Source: Undaria pinnatifida | Lineage: Eukaryota; Sar; Phaeophyceae; Laminariales; Alariaceae | NCBI GenBank assembly: GCA_012845835.1 | Contig: JABAKD010000006.1 | Span: 10,956,945 to 11,020,944, forward strand | Direction: 5' to 3' | DNA length: 64,000 nt | Notes under the pieces: generated by a model | Databases searched by the model: none | Told to the model about the DNA's origin: nothing | The model's input: only the letters and a program-made list of their open reading frames with translations | Shown: in pieces, positions 1 through 11,481 of the stretch | Numbering within the stretch: the stretch's first letter is position 1 | How the letters are laid out: each line of letters begins with the position of its first letter | Program-made: the position numbers and the translations under genes

Positions 1-64
1 TATTTACGGCACCTGTATCGCACATATGTTATTTAAACAAGGCGCGGCGTCGTAAGTAAGAGCC

Positions 65-115
65 TATTTGCGACAATGGTGTCGCAAATAAGCAATTACG
101 ACACCGGTGTCGTAA
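65..115. repeat. Two adjacent perfect palindromes
   Basis: TATTTGCGACA at 65-75 pairs perfectly with TGTCGCAAATA at 80-90 across a 4-base loop. Positions 96-115 form a perfect 20-base palindrome built on the same GTCGTAA core. A related tatttacggcacc occurs at position 1. This looks like the edge of a palindromic repeat or element terminus cut by the window border. Confidence 0.7.
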
Positions 116-120
116 ATAGC

Positions 121-308
121 ATTATTACTCTACTAGTTAATGTGTAGGCAAGACATTTTTATGGTGCCCCGTGAGACAAGTTGATGGCATTGCAGCACAC
201 ACCAGGTACTTGGTACCAGGCAATTTGGCTATTGCCTTGTACATATCTTGATTGCTGAAATATGCAGTGACTCCCCCACCCTCCCCCCAGCGTCCCCAAG
301 CAAGAAGT
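121..308. other. Unassigned leader before the retroelement remnant
   Basis: Short AT-rich and C-rich sequence with no supported feature. Retroelement coding similarity starts near 309. Confidence 0.5.
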
Positions 309-1565
309 ATGGGAAGGGAACGCGAAGTTCGTACAACAACTGGAAACAGTGCAGATGATACCAGCTAAAAATATACTAGGATGCTCAAGTACGACGAGTA
401 ATACAGTATTAAGAGCAGAACTAGGAATGTATCTGCTCAAAACTAGAGACACGAGAAAGTTTAAATGGCAACGTAAAGTAAAGAATATGCCAGAGAAGAA
501 GTTGCCAGCCACAGTTGATAATGATGCTGTATGGGAGAAAATAACAAAAGGGCGAGCTGGAATAAGATGGGATAACGTAGTCGAGAAAATATGGAAGGAT
601 ATAGGGGGAGACCAAGAAGAGGTACCGTCTACAGAGAAGTTTGACGGGTACAAGACAAAAGTAAAAGAAATAATACAACACAGGGAAAGGCAAGCGCTAA
701 GAAACAAGGTGATAAGGTGAAAGAGGAGAAGCACTTAGAGATATACGGGGGGTTAAGGGAAGATATTGGAATGACAACGTCTCTGCACGGCCCAATGGAC
801 TACGCGAAAAAGCTGACACTGCGATTTCGTGTAGGGGACCTGGACCTACCAGAAAGAAGAAAGAGATATACCAGTAGTCGGGAGGAGGAGGACGTGGCTA
901 CATATATGTGCCCGTGTGGCGCAACAATAGAGAGTAGGACTCGCATAGCAGGAGAATGTGAAATAAACAAGGAAGAACGGGATGCGTTAGAGGAGTTGAG
1001 AAAGTAGACGTATGTGACATGGAAGATATGGTAGACTAAAGACTAGCGACAAAACGATCGCCATCCTAGGATATAGATGACCGGTCGCCCCGGTGGCGTA
1101 TCAGGTTATCCTCGAGCCTGGTATAGGTCAGTTTCGTGAGTTCGAGCCCCGCCGAGTGCATACTCGTATAAATTCGTTGGGACTTTTTCTTGTACGCAAA
1201 TTGACTTGCGGAAAGCGCGAGAGCGTGAGTTAGCAACACTCGATGAAAAATCGACGAGCAGTGGGATTGCTGAGCCCTATGCGCGATAAAAATTGAAGGC
1301 AAGAATCGGGGGAGAGAAGGGACGACACCTGTGACCACGGCTTGTCCAGAAGCTGGAAAGTAAAAGTGTGAGAAGAAAGAAAAAAAAAAAACAGATGGTG
1401 GCCGCAGACGGGGATAGAATACGCAAACAGTTTTTATGTAGTATATGGAAGAAGCGTATTCAGCGCCCAAATGTTGGAGGTGTCTCTATTAAGAGTAGGA
1501 ACGGTGCTCCGTGTCGAAAGGGATGCGTGGTCAATGGTCAGACGACTAAGGCAAGCAACAAATGA
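309..1565 (+). mobile_element. C-terminal remnant of a non-LTR (LINE-type) retrotransposon ORF
   Basis: Three reading-frame pieces line up as the C-terminal part of a LINE-type reverse-transcriptase polyprotein. At 309-720 there is a basic segment with AKNILGCSS, then ELGMYLLKTRDTRKFKWQRK and VWEKITKGRAGIRWDNVVEK. At 717-1007 FRVGDLDLPERRKRY is followed by MCPCGATIESRTRIAGEC. At 1391-1565 the tail reads FLCSIWKKR...GGVSI. The CPCG...GEC group resembles the cysteine-rich motif after the RT domain, with the usual His replaced by Arg. The copy is dead. An 8-base duplication (aaggtgat/aaggtgaa near 708-722) shifts the frame, there is an in-frame stop near 1005 and a frame change after it, and a SINE interrupts the tail at 1080-1392. 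Polymerase and endonuclease domains are absent. The family call is from recognition of the C-terminal pattern, not a search. Confidence 0.72.
1080..1392 (+). mobile_element. tRNA-derived SINE inserted in the retrotransposon ORF
   Basis: The insert is bracketed by the direct repeat AGATG (1075-1079 and 1393-1397). Its head looks like a polymerase III promoter: an A-box-like tggcgtatcagg near 1092 and a B-box-like gttcgagcccc near 1140. It ends in an A-rich tail (gaaagaaaaaaaaaaaac). The retrotransposon reading resumes directly after the second AGATG. The middle and 3' part (about 1215-1365) is shared with about 59070-59240 in the same orientation, including ccctatgcgYgataaaaatt and ctgtgaccacggctt, so the family is multicopy. 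It probably depends on a LINE for movement, which is established for SINEs in general. Confidence 0.65.
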
Positions 1566-1990
1566 GTACGCCCCCCCCCCCCCCCCCCCTCCCTCCTCCC
1601 CCACCCCTGCCTGCTGCATACTTTGCCGAGTAGTTAGTAGGGATGTTACGTGTCGACAATTTTGCTGAAATATGCGTTTGGGCCCCCCTCCGCTGCATGC
1701 GATGCCAAGTAACCACGGTGGTAGAGAGGCTATACACGTGGTGTACTTCTACTATTGCTGGGCTTTGACTACAGTAGGTTGTGACGTCGACCCCCCCCCC
1801 CCCCTGCTGCATGTTTTGCTGGGTAGGGAGTGGGCAGGTTTTGTATCGGGTAGTTTTGCTGGAATATGACTTTGTACCCCCCCCCCCACTCCCCCTGCTG
1901 CATGCGATGCCAAGCGACTGTTTTTTTAATAGGGAGGTTGTATACGTGGGGTACTTGTACTGTTGTTGGGCTTCTTTCACCTTGGTTTTG
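1566..1990 (+). repeat. Two to three diverged tandem units with poly-C tracts
   Basis: The order ctgctgcat, tttgctgRRatatg, poly-C, ctgctgcatgcgatgccaag recurs at about 1610-1760 and 1800-1960. The second copy repeats the ending gtggggtacttgtactgttgttggg. Unit length is about 215 bases. Short ORFs across it are shadows of the C runs. Confidence 0.6.
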
Positions 1991-3480
1991 TGAGTGATGC
2001 TATGCTTTATTACCCCTCACTTTGCGGTGAGCACTATTAACATTGTAGTGCTAATTGCAGGATTTATGAATGAGTTGACACATGGGCTTTTCTTGGATGA
2101 GAGATTAAATGTGATTTCAGTACGCGTGATACGTCATACAGTAGTATGCGGAACTGGAAACCGTTGCAGTACGTGAAGTGGCAGGCGCCACAGCGTTGTT
2201 CGCCGCGCGGACGACGAACGAATATCCAGTTTGTCCTCACGGGCTGTGATTCCGGAGAAATTCGTGAGCTAAAGCTTTCGTCACGTGCAGGCCGACCGCA
2301 CTGAGACTGGTCCATTCATTATGGTTTATTGCAGCTGGTTAACTAAATTTAGTATGCGCCCGATAGGGAGGGTATAGGTATTGGTGCTTGGTTCTGGTTG
2401 ACTGTATTTAGTATCCCCCCCGTAGGAAGGGTGTAGGTATTGGTGCATGGTTCTTGAATGGAAATCTCGTATGACGCGAGTGGTATTAGCGTTGGTGCAT
2501 GGTGCTTGAATTGAAGTCTGGTTCTACTCGAGCACTGGCGTTAGTGGCACTTAGCTCTTGAAAATGATACCTGGTAGGCTGGTATTGTATTTGAGTTGAT
2601 TGTGATATTGGCATTTGGTATTCGAGACCCCCGAGTTAGACAGACTCTTGGTTGTAGCTTTTGATACAGTGGTGTGCAGGTTTTAGGACCATCTGGTGTA
2701 ACCCCTTTAGCGCCCCAAAATCCCTCCCTATATTAAGTTCAAGTAAATTTGTCCTCCATAAGGGTTTCCAATAGACGAGGCGTTAAGACCATAGCAGAGA
2801 TAAGACCAAGTAAAATCGGCGTGTCACGAAGAAGAAACGACTTGGCATTAGTATGGGATGATTTTTGCAGTAGTAAAAGATAAGACCACAGTAAGAATAA
2901 GACCACTTGTACGAGTAGTGAGTTGGCTTGTCACGGGGTGGTCTTGAACTGCGTGCATCACTGTATTTAAGGTGATTTTGACATTGTTATTTGGTGCGCT
3001 AGAGGCGCATGAGTTTGGCGGGCTCTTGATTCTGATTCTTGAAATTGGGACGTCGTGTTGGTGTTGACATTTGAGACGTTGGTTTGGAGGTCGAGATTTG
3101 AGACTGGAGGTTGAGATTGGGGACTAGTTTGAGGTTGGTATTTGAGACTTTAGTTTGAAGTTGAGATCTGAGATTCTATTCTTGAATCTGATATTGGAGG
3201 TTTGAATTTTCGTTTTGAACATGTTGCACTTTGGCATTTGACACACTTGTTTCACCGCAATTCACCAACTAATGACCGCTTGATTACTGGGACAGATGGC
3301 CCTAGTCACGGCAGCTGAGTGTTGATTACCGGGTTGGTGTTGAAGTCGTTGAAGTGAAAGATTCTGGATTCTGCATTTGAATCGAATCTGAGGTTCCCTT
3401 TTTGATGTTTTGGTTTGAGCAGATAACATGGATTTGAGTGTTCGGTGATCATGGTTTGAGTCGCCGGTAAATTTTTAGCA
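1991..3480. other. Non-coding, T/G-rich low-complexity tract
   Basis: No ORF of convincing composition. From about 2340 to 3240 the sequence is built of drifting variants of ttggtgcttggttcttgaa and gttgagatttgagactggag, an old decayed tandem repeat. About 2697-2790 is one copy of a dispersed about 90-base repeat (gcgccccaaaatccctccctata...gggtttcca) found again near 28060, 57105 and 59572. Confidence 0.5.
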
Positions 3481-3689
3481 ATGGGTTGTCTCATGCACTT
3501 AGTAGTAAGGCTGTCGACTGTACGACGCGTACGAGATGGTTAGGAAACAGGCTGGGAGTTCGTAGAAACAACAGGGATGTTTCTCCCAGGGGACGTTACA
3601 TGGACCTCGGGACGCCCCAACGAATTCACCTTATTTCTTGGCATTATACCTATGTTCTTCTATATTTTAATCCGTGACTCCCCCCGGTG

Positions 3690-4720
3690 CTGTCACCATG
3701 AGAGCCAACCCGTGAACCCATCACAACCCGGGCATCTACCAGCGGATGCATTCGACACAGTGTTCCATATTTTGCCTCGTTGCCTGAAAAGAAGCAAGCC
3801 GTACGGTCGGCAGGGGTGTGAGCCTAGGCACCCCATGGGGTGGGACCGGCGCGTTGGCCCTACGTGGATTAACACGAACCCTGCGATTTGTGATAAGCTA
3901 CGTAGGACCGACGCATCCGCACCACCCCTTGTGCACCGAAGCCTATACCCCCGCCAACCCTATTGCTTGCTTCCTTTCAGCCACAGAGGTAGACAAGGGT
4001 GGAGAACTGCATTGTGATTATGCTGGCCCGGCCGAAAAGGGAAAGCCGCTCATGGCCTTTTGAGGTTTGTGTTAGCCATGTCGGATCAACGCACCCGTAC
4101 CACCCATGGGCGCCAAGGCTTATACGCCGACCCTACCGCTTGCTTTTTTTCAGGCATTGATGAGTTGATGTAGACAAGGATGGAGCATTGCCCTACGGCA
4201 GGTGGCACACGTTCCTCTGCGAAAACATAGGTGCAAAAAGTATATACGGCGGTTGCATCTAGGCGTCGGCTGACAACCCTTGTACTTGCACCGCACCCGT
4301 AGAAGCTCTACGCTCCTGCACAACACACGTTCTACGATTAATTGTACCCTGCACGGAGTTTATCCGTGGAGGACCGGAGGTCGTGTAGCATCTGTCGCAG
4401 GGCAGTTCTCCATTTTCCTGTGCCCCAAGGGCGTGAAAAGAAGTACGTCATAGGGTCGACCTGGGTATATGCCTTGGGAACCCAAATGTGGTCCGACTGC
4501 GTTGATCCTATGTGGCTAATACAAAGCTCGTATGATGATCTGCGGGGCTTGTGATAGCCAATTAGGGTCAAGGCAACAGTACCTCCCATCGGACCCCAAG
4601 GGTCGCACCAATGCCGACCCTACTATTTGCTACCTTTCAGGCAGTGGGGTCGACGATAATGAGGAGCTGCCACACGACCTCCGTTCTTCTGCGGAAACAT
4701 TATTTCAGCTAAAAAGCCGC
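3690..4720. repeat. Diverged about 200-400-base repeats with gcttgcttcctttcag core
   Basis: Blocks containing (c)cctatYgcttgcttYctttcag, then a gtagacaaggRtggagaactgc segment, and gtgRtaagccatgtYggatc recur at about 3960-4090, 4130-4200 and 4380-4700; the last is partly in reverse orientation. Overlapping ORFs in several frames come from the shared repeat, and none looks like a gene. Confidence 0.5.
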
Positions 4721-4959
4721 TTCAATCAGAACATGTGCATTTGCTCAACCCGCCTCACCCATACAAACATGACGAACAAGTATCAGCAGCTAACTCCGCC
4801 CTACGCCCAAGGAATCATCGCACGAAGTTTTGCGCGTGCTCAGTGCTCAATCAGGATGTTTTACGTAGGAAAAACCTTTTTTTCGACGCGACAGACATTT
4901 ATCCTTTTTTTTCCTGGTGGATCCGAAAAATTGGAACATGATATTGCGGTGGAATAGCC

Positions 4960-5910
4960 CTTCATTGACACCCCTAAGAGCCGTTAATAACGAACACAAC
5001 AAAGGTCAGGAATCGTGACAAAAATACGTGACCTTTTCGCGAATCATGATATTTGTCAGGGATCTGGACTTTGAAGTGTTTTGACATTTTTCCATAAAAA
5101 TTGATGTCTGGATTCCTGAAAAGAACAAAACGTGTATTTTTTTTTAACATGGCATTTTCAGAAATTCGAGATGTCATGTAAGAATTTTCGGAAATTCAAA
5201 ATGTCATGAATCGTGACATTGTGTCAGGATTCGTCATGAAAAAAATATCTTGTAAGCACGTCAGCTGTGCGTTCGATAATTTTAGGGTCGACACTCATCT
5301 TTGCTAGCTGCGTGACAGACCTGCTGCTCGTTTATCCTACGGATGTTCTCAGTGTGATTTGTTGCGTTCGTTAAAAACGGCCGTAACTGTATAGCCTAGC
5401 CTCCACCGTGACAGGCAGCATTGGCAGCCCTATACATGACGTCTTCGTGGCAACGCGAGCCACCCACACCTCCACACTCCCATTCCCGAACTCAGCAGGA
5501 GCCCGAGGCCAGCATCCCCGCATACCCGACTCGTTAGAGGGCCCAATTCAGTAACGACGAGAGAAACAGATTGGTTTTCAGCGCTTTGAGTCGGCACGAC
5601 TTAAGTCACCAACTAGTTATTTGTCGGACCAATGGTTAGTCGTTTCCCGGAGGTGCCCACTATCCGACTTACCATACTTGCAGGAAGGGATGGATGCATT
5701 TTTTTGTTTTGTGGGCTGGGGCCACCTCGGCCGGGGGTAGCTTATTTGACTCGTTTCGCTCGCCTGACATAAGTTGGCAAGTCGGCTGCCATCAGCTGGT
5801 TTCTCCAGCTAACTAGCCGAGTAAATCCGGTTAGTTGGCTAAGGACACCTACCGTTTAGTGATTAGTCGTGAAATCCAGCCGACTCGCGGCTCTACTGAT
5901 TTGGATGGGT
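4960..5910. other. Intergenic, dispersed repeat fragments
   Basis: About 4998-5230 is rich in the short motif gtcaggaatcgtgac and its variants, which also occur near 58558-58740. About 5255-5345 resembles the dispersed repeat containing actcatctttgc and agctg (clearest copies at 10535 and 29850). From 5575 to 5890 variants of ccaactagttatttgtcgg and gttagttggctaa recur. No gene seen. Confidence 0.45.
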
Positions 5911-6946
5911 AGGAAAGCATATAATACTATTGATAGTATTGAAACCGACGAGTGCCATGTCCAAGGCCAACCCATTCCACGAAAAAATAGGTTAGGCGTG
6001 CCATTCTGGCCCGTTTTTGCTCTTTTTTCGCAGTTGTGTTGGCGCTAGGTTTGACGCTCGTTGGGTTCAATTATATTGTTATGTGCTTTCCTACTCAACC
6101 ATATTTGGTATCCCGCAAACACCCCCTATTATGTGTGTCATAGTAGGGGAAGTTGCCAAGTCTCTACGTCGGTTACACGTTACGGTTTGAGTAACAACAT
6201 GCATGCCTGCTTGACAGTGGGATACTCTGAGATGCGCCCGGGTGGCTCCAGGCGCCACATCTGACCTCTTTGTATATCCGCGCGATCTCGTCGGCGACGG
6301 CAAGACGCTGTCGAGTTGTTACCCTTGCAACAGTTAGCCGCATCATCATTGGGCGTGCATGTCATTGGTTAACAATAACAGTTCATTCCAGTGAAAATGC
6401 ATAAAACTGCTTGATACTCCAACCGGGCGTGATTCGAGGGGATTCACGAGAAAGAAGCTGCGGGGTATACGTCTCGTTAGCAGTCGGGGTTTTCACTTCT
6501 TATCGTCAACTTTTCTTCACTCGTATTGGTCTCGTCAATAAAATGTCGTCATATTTGTCGCGAATCTTTACCTTGATTTCAAATTTCTACATGAAAATTA
6601 ACAGCACGATTTGTGACAAAAAAACAAGTTTTCTTTTTTTAGCATTGAGAAAACGCCTATTTCCAAATATCCCGGCTCTTGATTTTTTGCCGCGAATCGT
6701 GTTTTTTTCGTTGGTAAGGAATTGCGGTACCCCCTCCCTACCCATGGTGATTTTTTTCCGTTCGTTAGGAATGTCGCGAACCTCCCCCCCCACACACCCC
6801 CCGTACCACCCTCTTGCGCCTAACGGCAGGGACCCTCGCCGGAACCTTCTAGAAGCATCCACGCGGCTGCGACCACACCACGAGCATCAGCAGCAGCAGC
6901 AACAACAACAGCGCCAGCTACTTACGGTGGTAGCGGTAGCGACAAC
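5911..6946. other. Presumed upstream region of the POC5-like gene
   Basis: No supported gene. The stretch 6600-6720 is T-rich, and a CAG/CAA run lies at 6889-6912. The 5' UTR and promoter of the gene starting at 6947 should lie here, but no core promoter motif can be defended by eye. Confidence 0.35.
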
Positions 6947-7561
6947 ATGGGCCTGGATGTTGGCATGTTCGGCCTCGGGTCGCTGACCTCGCCCGGGGCG
7001 AGGGTGAGGGACTCGTCCGACCGCGATCGTGGGGTTTCCACCCGAACCACGGAAGACCGAATGGACGAGCGAATGGAGAACCGAATGGAAAGCCGAATGG
7101 GAGACCGAAAGGAAAACCGAATGGGAAACCGAATGGGAGACCGAATGGAGGATCGAATGGAAAACAGAATGGAAGACCGAATGGGCGGCCGAATGGAAGA
7201 CCAAATGGGAACGGAAGGTCTAAATGAAGGCCGATACCGAGGGGAAAACCCAGCGGAAAACCGAATGGAAAACCGAATGGCGTCTTCCTCCCCCGCCGAC
7301 GCTGATATCTCCGCATTTGGGTTTCCATTTGAGGGGCGGGAGGCGGCGGCGTCCAGCGGGAGGGGAGCGGGAAATGTGGAGGGCGCACCTTCAACTCCCG
7401 GATGGCCTGCGGGTTTTAGAGGGGAAAGCGATGACGAGGTGCTAGTGGAAGGGGGTGGGGAGTTGGAGAGAGAAGAGGAGGAGTTGGGGGGGGAGGAGGC
7501 GGGGCTTCGAGGAGAGCTGGAAGTGTTCGCCTCACACCTGCGGCAGGAGTTCGAGCTTAAG
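6947..7561 (+). CDS. POC5: POC5-like centriolar protein, exon 1
   Basis: First visible exon of a gene assembled from nine phase-compatible exons (to 20449). POC5 is a centrin-binding protein of the centriole distal lumen, needed for centriole elongation and stability in animals and algae. This exon encodes 205 residues. Residues about 35-105 form a charged low-complexity tract of four-residue units (DRMENRM, GNRMGDRM), from a 12-base DNA repeat. An acidic stretch (DDEVLVEGGGELEREEEE) follows, and the exon ends in a helix, FASHLRQEFELK, at donor AAG|GTGGGG. Its phase (0) fits exon 2. The family call rests on exons 3-6. The start ATG is the first in the open frame; an upstream exon cannot be excluded. 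Opposite-strand ORFs rich in FPFGFPFG are shadows of the 12-base repeat. Confidence 0.7.
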
Positions 7562-9065
7562 GTGGGGGCGTTGTTGTTTTTCCAGCCCTACCTTTGAGAC
7601 CCTGACTTGGCCTACATCTACCGCGCTGTAATATGCTTGTCGATCTCAAGCATTGCTTTGCTTCCTGACCGAATATAATACGGACGGGAGACCGATCTGT
7701 CTAGGGCTGTGAAGGCCTCTTTGCCTATATTGTTTTGGCCTTATGACACTAGCTTTTGGGTCGGGGACGGTCAGGTAGTCAAGGGGTCAAGCCGTGGTCT
7801 CCTGCTGTCACTTACGTTCGTGTGGCCTCTTTAGGCGACGAATGCTACGCTACAGTGGTGCACGAATTTTCTTCTGCGGCTCCTCGCTTTTTTGGCGCGC
7901 TATCTACATACTATATATGTATATATTTTTATAATATATATATTTGTATATACCTCACCCCCCCAAAAAAACTGATTTGGAGAAAAATAAGAGACGATAC
8001 CCGATGACTTGATCCCATGGCCCTATATAGGTGTACGACAAAACATACGTACAGCGAAACAATAATCAAATTCCCAAATTCCGACGATTTTGGGATCAAG
8101 GAGCCCCCGTCATTTACAGAACCGTTTCAGCCAAAAAACGGTATACCTTAATACCTCTTATCGTAGAATGCGTTTGACCTTAAGCCCTTTACAACTGGAA
8201 ACCCGTTTTCGGAGACGTTGCTGGGAACTATTTTGTGGCCGGGTTTTGTGACGGGGATTCTATTTTTTTTTATGGCGTCGACAGAGTAGGGTACTCGTTT
8301 CCGCGATCTCGTGGCCGATTTTCCTTGAAGTCGCGCCCGAACACCTGACAAAAGGGTATACCTGTAAGTGTCAAGCTTCCCGTTCGGAATGTGGTTGGCT
8401 TGAAAAAACCCGGGAGTGTGGCTATGAATCGTTGAGAAAAGGAGAAAAAAACTTGAAATATGGTGAAAAATAGTTTGCCACCGCGCAAGTATCCGCGGTG
8501 ACACCGGCCAGCCCCAACGATTTTACGGTTTTTAGTCTATTTGAAACGGATCCCTGTGACTACTGAGACAGCAGCATCAGCGCAGCAGCTCATCAGTATG
8601 TATGTACCTGCAGGGTTGGGTTAAGCTGGATTGGTATTGGTTGGATTGGGTTGGGTCGGGTTAGGTTGGGTTGTGTTGCGTTGGGTTGGGTTAGATAGGG
8701 GTTGGGGTTGGGGTTGGGGTTAGAGTTGGGTTGGGGTTGGAGTTAGGTTGAGTTGGGTTAGGGTGACGACAGTTACAACTATCCACCAGCACGAGGTCCT
8801 AGCGAGATCTACAATAGTGCAGTATAGCGGGCGGTCAGTCAAGGCGGTCAAACTGCGGTCCCTCGCGAAGATTTTCTCTTGTAACGGGTTTGCGTCCATC
8901 ATCCTACGCGAGGGCTGTAGCTCGTCAATCCCACTCCTCGTCCCAGCTCAACGGGAACGCTCTATTTTGCGCTCGGATTGAAGTGTCTGCGCATGCTCCC
9001 ATGGCCACATTTGCTCTCACCCCCCCACCCCCCCCTCCCCTCCCTTGGCTTAGTTCCCCCCTCCG
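7562..9065 (+). other. Intron 1, first part: MITE-1 fragment and G/T-rich repeat
   Basis: About 7960-8150 is a reverse-oriented piece of the MITE-1 family (ccatggcc, ccgacgattttggg, aaggagcc). About 8605-8770 is a run of degenerate GGGTT/GGGTTGG units. There is no exon between, and ORFs here are short and not splice-bounded. Confidence 0.5.
8605..8770 (+). repeat. Telomere-like G/T-rich tandem (GGTTGGGTT)
   Basis: Units such as ggttgggtt, gggttgggg and gggttaggt repeat for about 165 bases, all G-rich on this strand. Shorter TTAGGG-like runs lie at 17268-17292 and, C-rich, at 30220-30275. It may be an interstitial telomeric remnant or an independent microsatellite. Confidence 0.55.
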
Positions 9066-9172
9066 TACGAGTATTTGTCAGCTTCTGGTGACGGCTAGGA
9101 AAGGTCTGCAGGCGGCTTCTAAGACAGCTGCTCTGGCTGAGCGGCTTCGATTGGACGCCCACAATCCCCCGC
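9066..9172 (+). pseudogene. Truncated duplicate of POC5 exon 2
   Basis: A splice acceptor (tatttgtcag) leads into LLVTARKGLQAASKTAALAE, matching the start of the true exon 2 at 11482 (LLVTARKGLKEASQRATRAG) at DNA and protein level. The match stops after LRLDAH, and no usable donor follows. It keeps the polypyrimidine and acceptor region of the original, so it may still attract splicing. Confidence 0.75.
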
Positions 9173-9229
9173 CCCGACCCCTTTACCCCACCCCTCCCGT
9201 ACTTTTCATGGAGTTTCACGGGTCAAGTC

Positions 9230-9400
9230 ACTTGTCGGGGTCATGACCTGACCTGACCCGTAATGTTTGTAAACCTCATGACCCGTCCCAACCCGTGAGA
9301 CCTCCCGACCCGACCTGACTCGACCCGCGAGAGTTTACAATCCTCCTGACCCGGCCCGCGCGGGTCGGATCAGGAGCCGTGAAAATCCCGGGTATTTTTC
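9230..9400. repeat. GACCCG-rich dispersed repeat
   Basis: Alternating gacctgacccg, cccgacctgac and gacccgcgagagtt units end in gccgtgaaaatcccggg. The same composition recurs at 19555-19785, 32020-32090 and 62040-62460, in both orientations. Not coding. Confidence 0.65.
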
Positions 9401-11106
9401 GGCCGTGGTATCGGCTAGCAGGAGGCTGAAAGCAGCTTTCGTCCAGAAATGCGATACGGTTCAACTTTGGTTGCAACCGGTCAGTATTTCCATTTCTTAG
9501 TATGTGATGTCACGTACGGTTTGTCTACGTGACCTACAGCTAGCCATTCGAAGACTTTACGAACCAACCACGTAATGTTTTCGACGACGATTGCGTTGAA
9601 ATTTGAAAAATCGCGCCGTCATCGTTGTCTCATTTGTGCCGTACAGTAAAGGCAGTGAGGTCGCTTTGACGGTCTCAACCCCCCCAAAATACTAGATGCC
9701 GCCCCGCCCCGCGCGCGCGCGCTCCCTGGCTCCCCCGTCCGTAATTTCCGCGACTAGTAAGGGCTAGGAAGGAACGGATGACATTTTTCATGCCGCAGCA
9801 ATGCAGACATTAAAATTCAGTTTTGACGTAAGCATCCCTCGCCTCCAGACTCCCGGCTAGGAAGGATACGACACATGCTACGCTTCTTTTCTAGAACTCC
9901 TTCTATGCCTCACCCAAATACTGATTTTTAGCAAACAGAAAGTGCAATTCGATGAAAGGAACCCGTGTTCCAGGTAAAGCAAAACAATAATTGTGCTAAG
10001 CAAGAAACGTCATGTCATGTCATGTCACAATTCCGACCATGCTTGGGCTAAGGAGCCTCGTCATCCGGGGAAAAAAAAAAATGGCGAAAAAGTGAAACCT
10101 CTCCCGTAGCGTGCGTCATGTTGATGGAGGTATATGCCACTTTTTCGCTAAAGCGGTTATGAAGGAAAGGGCTCATTAGCCCAATTTCGTCAATACGCTA
10201 TTCTTGTTCTTGTTTTGCAATATTGACACCTGGTAGTCGTATACCCAGCTAGGTCATGGCTCTTCTCTTGTTCATCGGGCTGCCCCTTCATTTTGAATCA
10301 AAATATTCAGTTGGGTGGGTTAGAGGTAGCAGTTTTTGGCTATAATAAAAGTTTTTCTGCATGACGGGGGGCTCCTTTAGCCCAATTTCGTCGAAATGCT
10401 CTTATTTTTTGGCGATGTTATTTTCTTTTACCTAGGTAGGCCGTGGGGTAGTTCATCGAGGTGCCTTTTCATTTTTATCAGTACCAGTTTTTTTGAGTGA
10501 ATTATTTCAAACAATTGAAAAAAAAAACATCCAGCTGTGAGATCGTAGATTTTGTCGAAACTCATCTTTGCCAGCTGTGTTTGAGATACTCCGATCGCGC
10601 GTTCTACTGGTTGTGTGTCTCATCAAGGATATAGGTCGGCGACTCCCCTTAGAAGTAGCTTGCACCAGGGTCAACAGGGTGATGGTAATCAGTCCGTGCA
10701 CTATATGTGGCAAACTGCAGTTTCTTTTTATCAAAATCCGATGTTTTGGGGTGAAATATATAGCTCCTCAACCTCGAGCCCTAAAAAAAATGTTTCACCT
10801 CTACCCCCCAAAAAATGTGTGAAGGGTCTCAAGGCGTCTTGTCGAGAGAGCTACTATCTAGGGAGATCCACTGTTACCAGGATGAATGCTGGAAACAAGG
10901 TGATGGGAAAAACAAGCGCCCGTCCCTGTTTAATAGCGTTTTGACTCAAGTTAGGTTGCTGGCTAGTCTTCCCAGCTGCGCAGAGCCTCAATCGAACACA
11001 GTCGTCGCGTAGAAGAGCTGTCCCGAAAGGTGGCGATGCTTCCCCCTTTTGTGTGTAATTTCATCCTGTGTAACGGCGGATCAAATCTCCCGCCATAGGG
11101 CTTGGC
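9401..11106. other. Intron 1, middle part: MITE-1 fragments and dispersed repeat
   Basis: Two incomplete MITE-1 copies are recognisable at about 10090-10330 and 10330-10500 (ctcctttagcccaatttcgtc, cctaggtaggccgtgggg). About 10535-10660 is a copy of a dispersed repeat starting ccagctgtgagatcg; it is nearly the same at 29848-29970. A fragment at 9430-9470 (agctttcgtccagaaatgcg) is repeated at 11260-11295, part of the exon-2 duplication. No gene seen. Confidence 0.5.
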
Positions 11107-11300
11107 GGCTTCGACTGGACGCTCACGTTCCCCGCGAGTCCTATGGTCTGATGGCTACGGCCAGCGTGATCATGAGCACCCACACCCGTTTATCCCCCCT
11201 CTCCGTATATTTTAGCTCCTAGAGTAACGGCCAGGTAGGGCACAGGTAGAGTCTGAAAAAGCGATTTTCGTCCGGGAATGCGATACAGTTCATTTTCTTT
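11107..11300 (+). pseudogene. Second, strongly degenerate partial copy of POC5 exon 2
   Basis: ggcggcttcgactggacgct at 11103-11125 matches the middle of exon 2. After it, cctctccgtatattttagctcctagagtaacggcc (about 11199-11233) matches the acceptor and first codons with several changes. The order (exon middle, then acceptor) indicates a broken tandem unit between the copies at 9066 and 11482. Confidence 0.6.
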
Positions 11301-11481
11301 TATGGTAAGAACTCCTCCCCCCTCCATGGTTTAAAAAGATTACGCCCATGCATGATAATTCGTCGGGCCATGCGTGATAATTCGTCTGGCCATGCATGAT
11401 ATTGAGCGGGAGCATGCATGGCTATGAGGACCCCCCCCCCCCCCCCCCCCCCCGTTTACCCCCCGCCTCTGTATTTTTCAG

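Noticed and set aside
6887-7394. Minus-strand ORFs with FPFGFPFG and HSVSHSV repeats
   Set aside because: Complement of the 12-base repeat in POC5 exon 1; the plus strand has the donor, phase continuity and the acidic helix.
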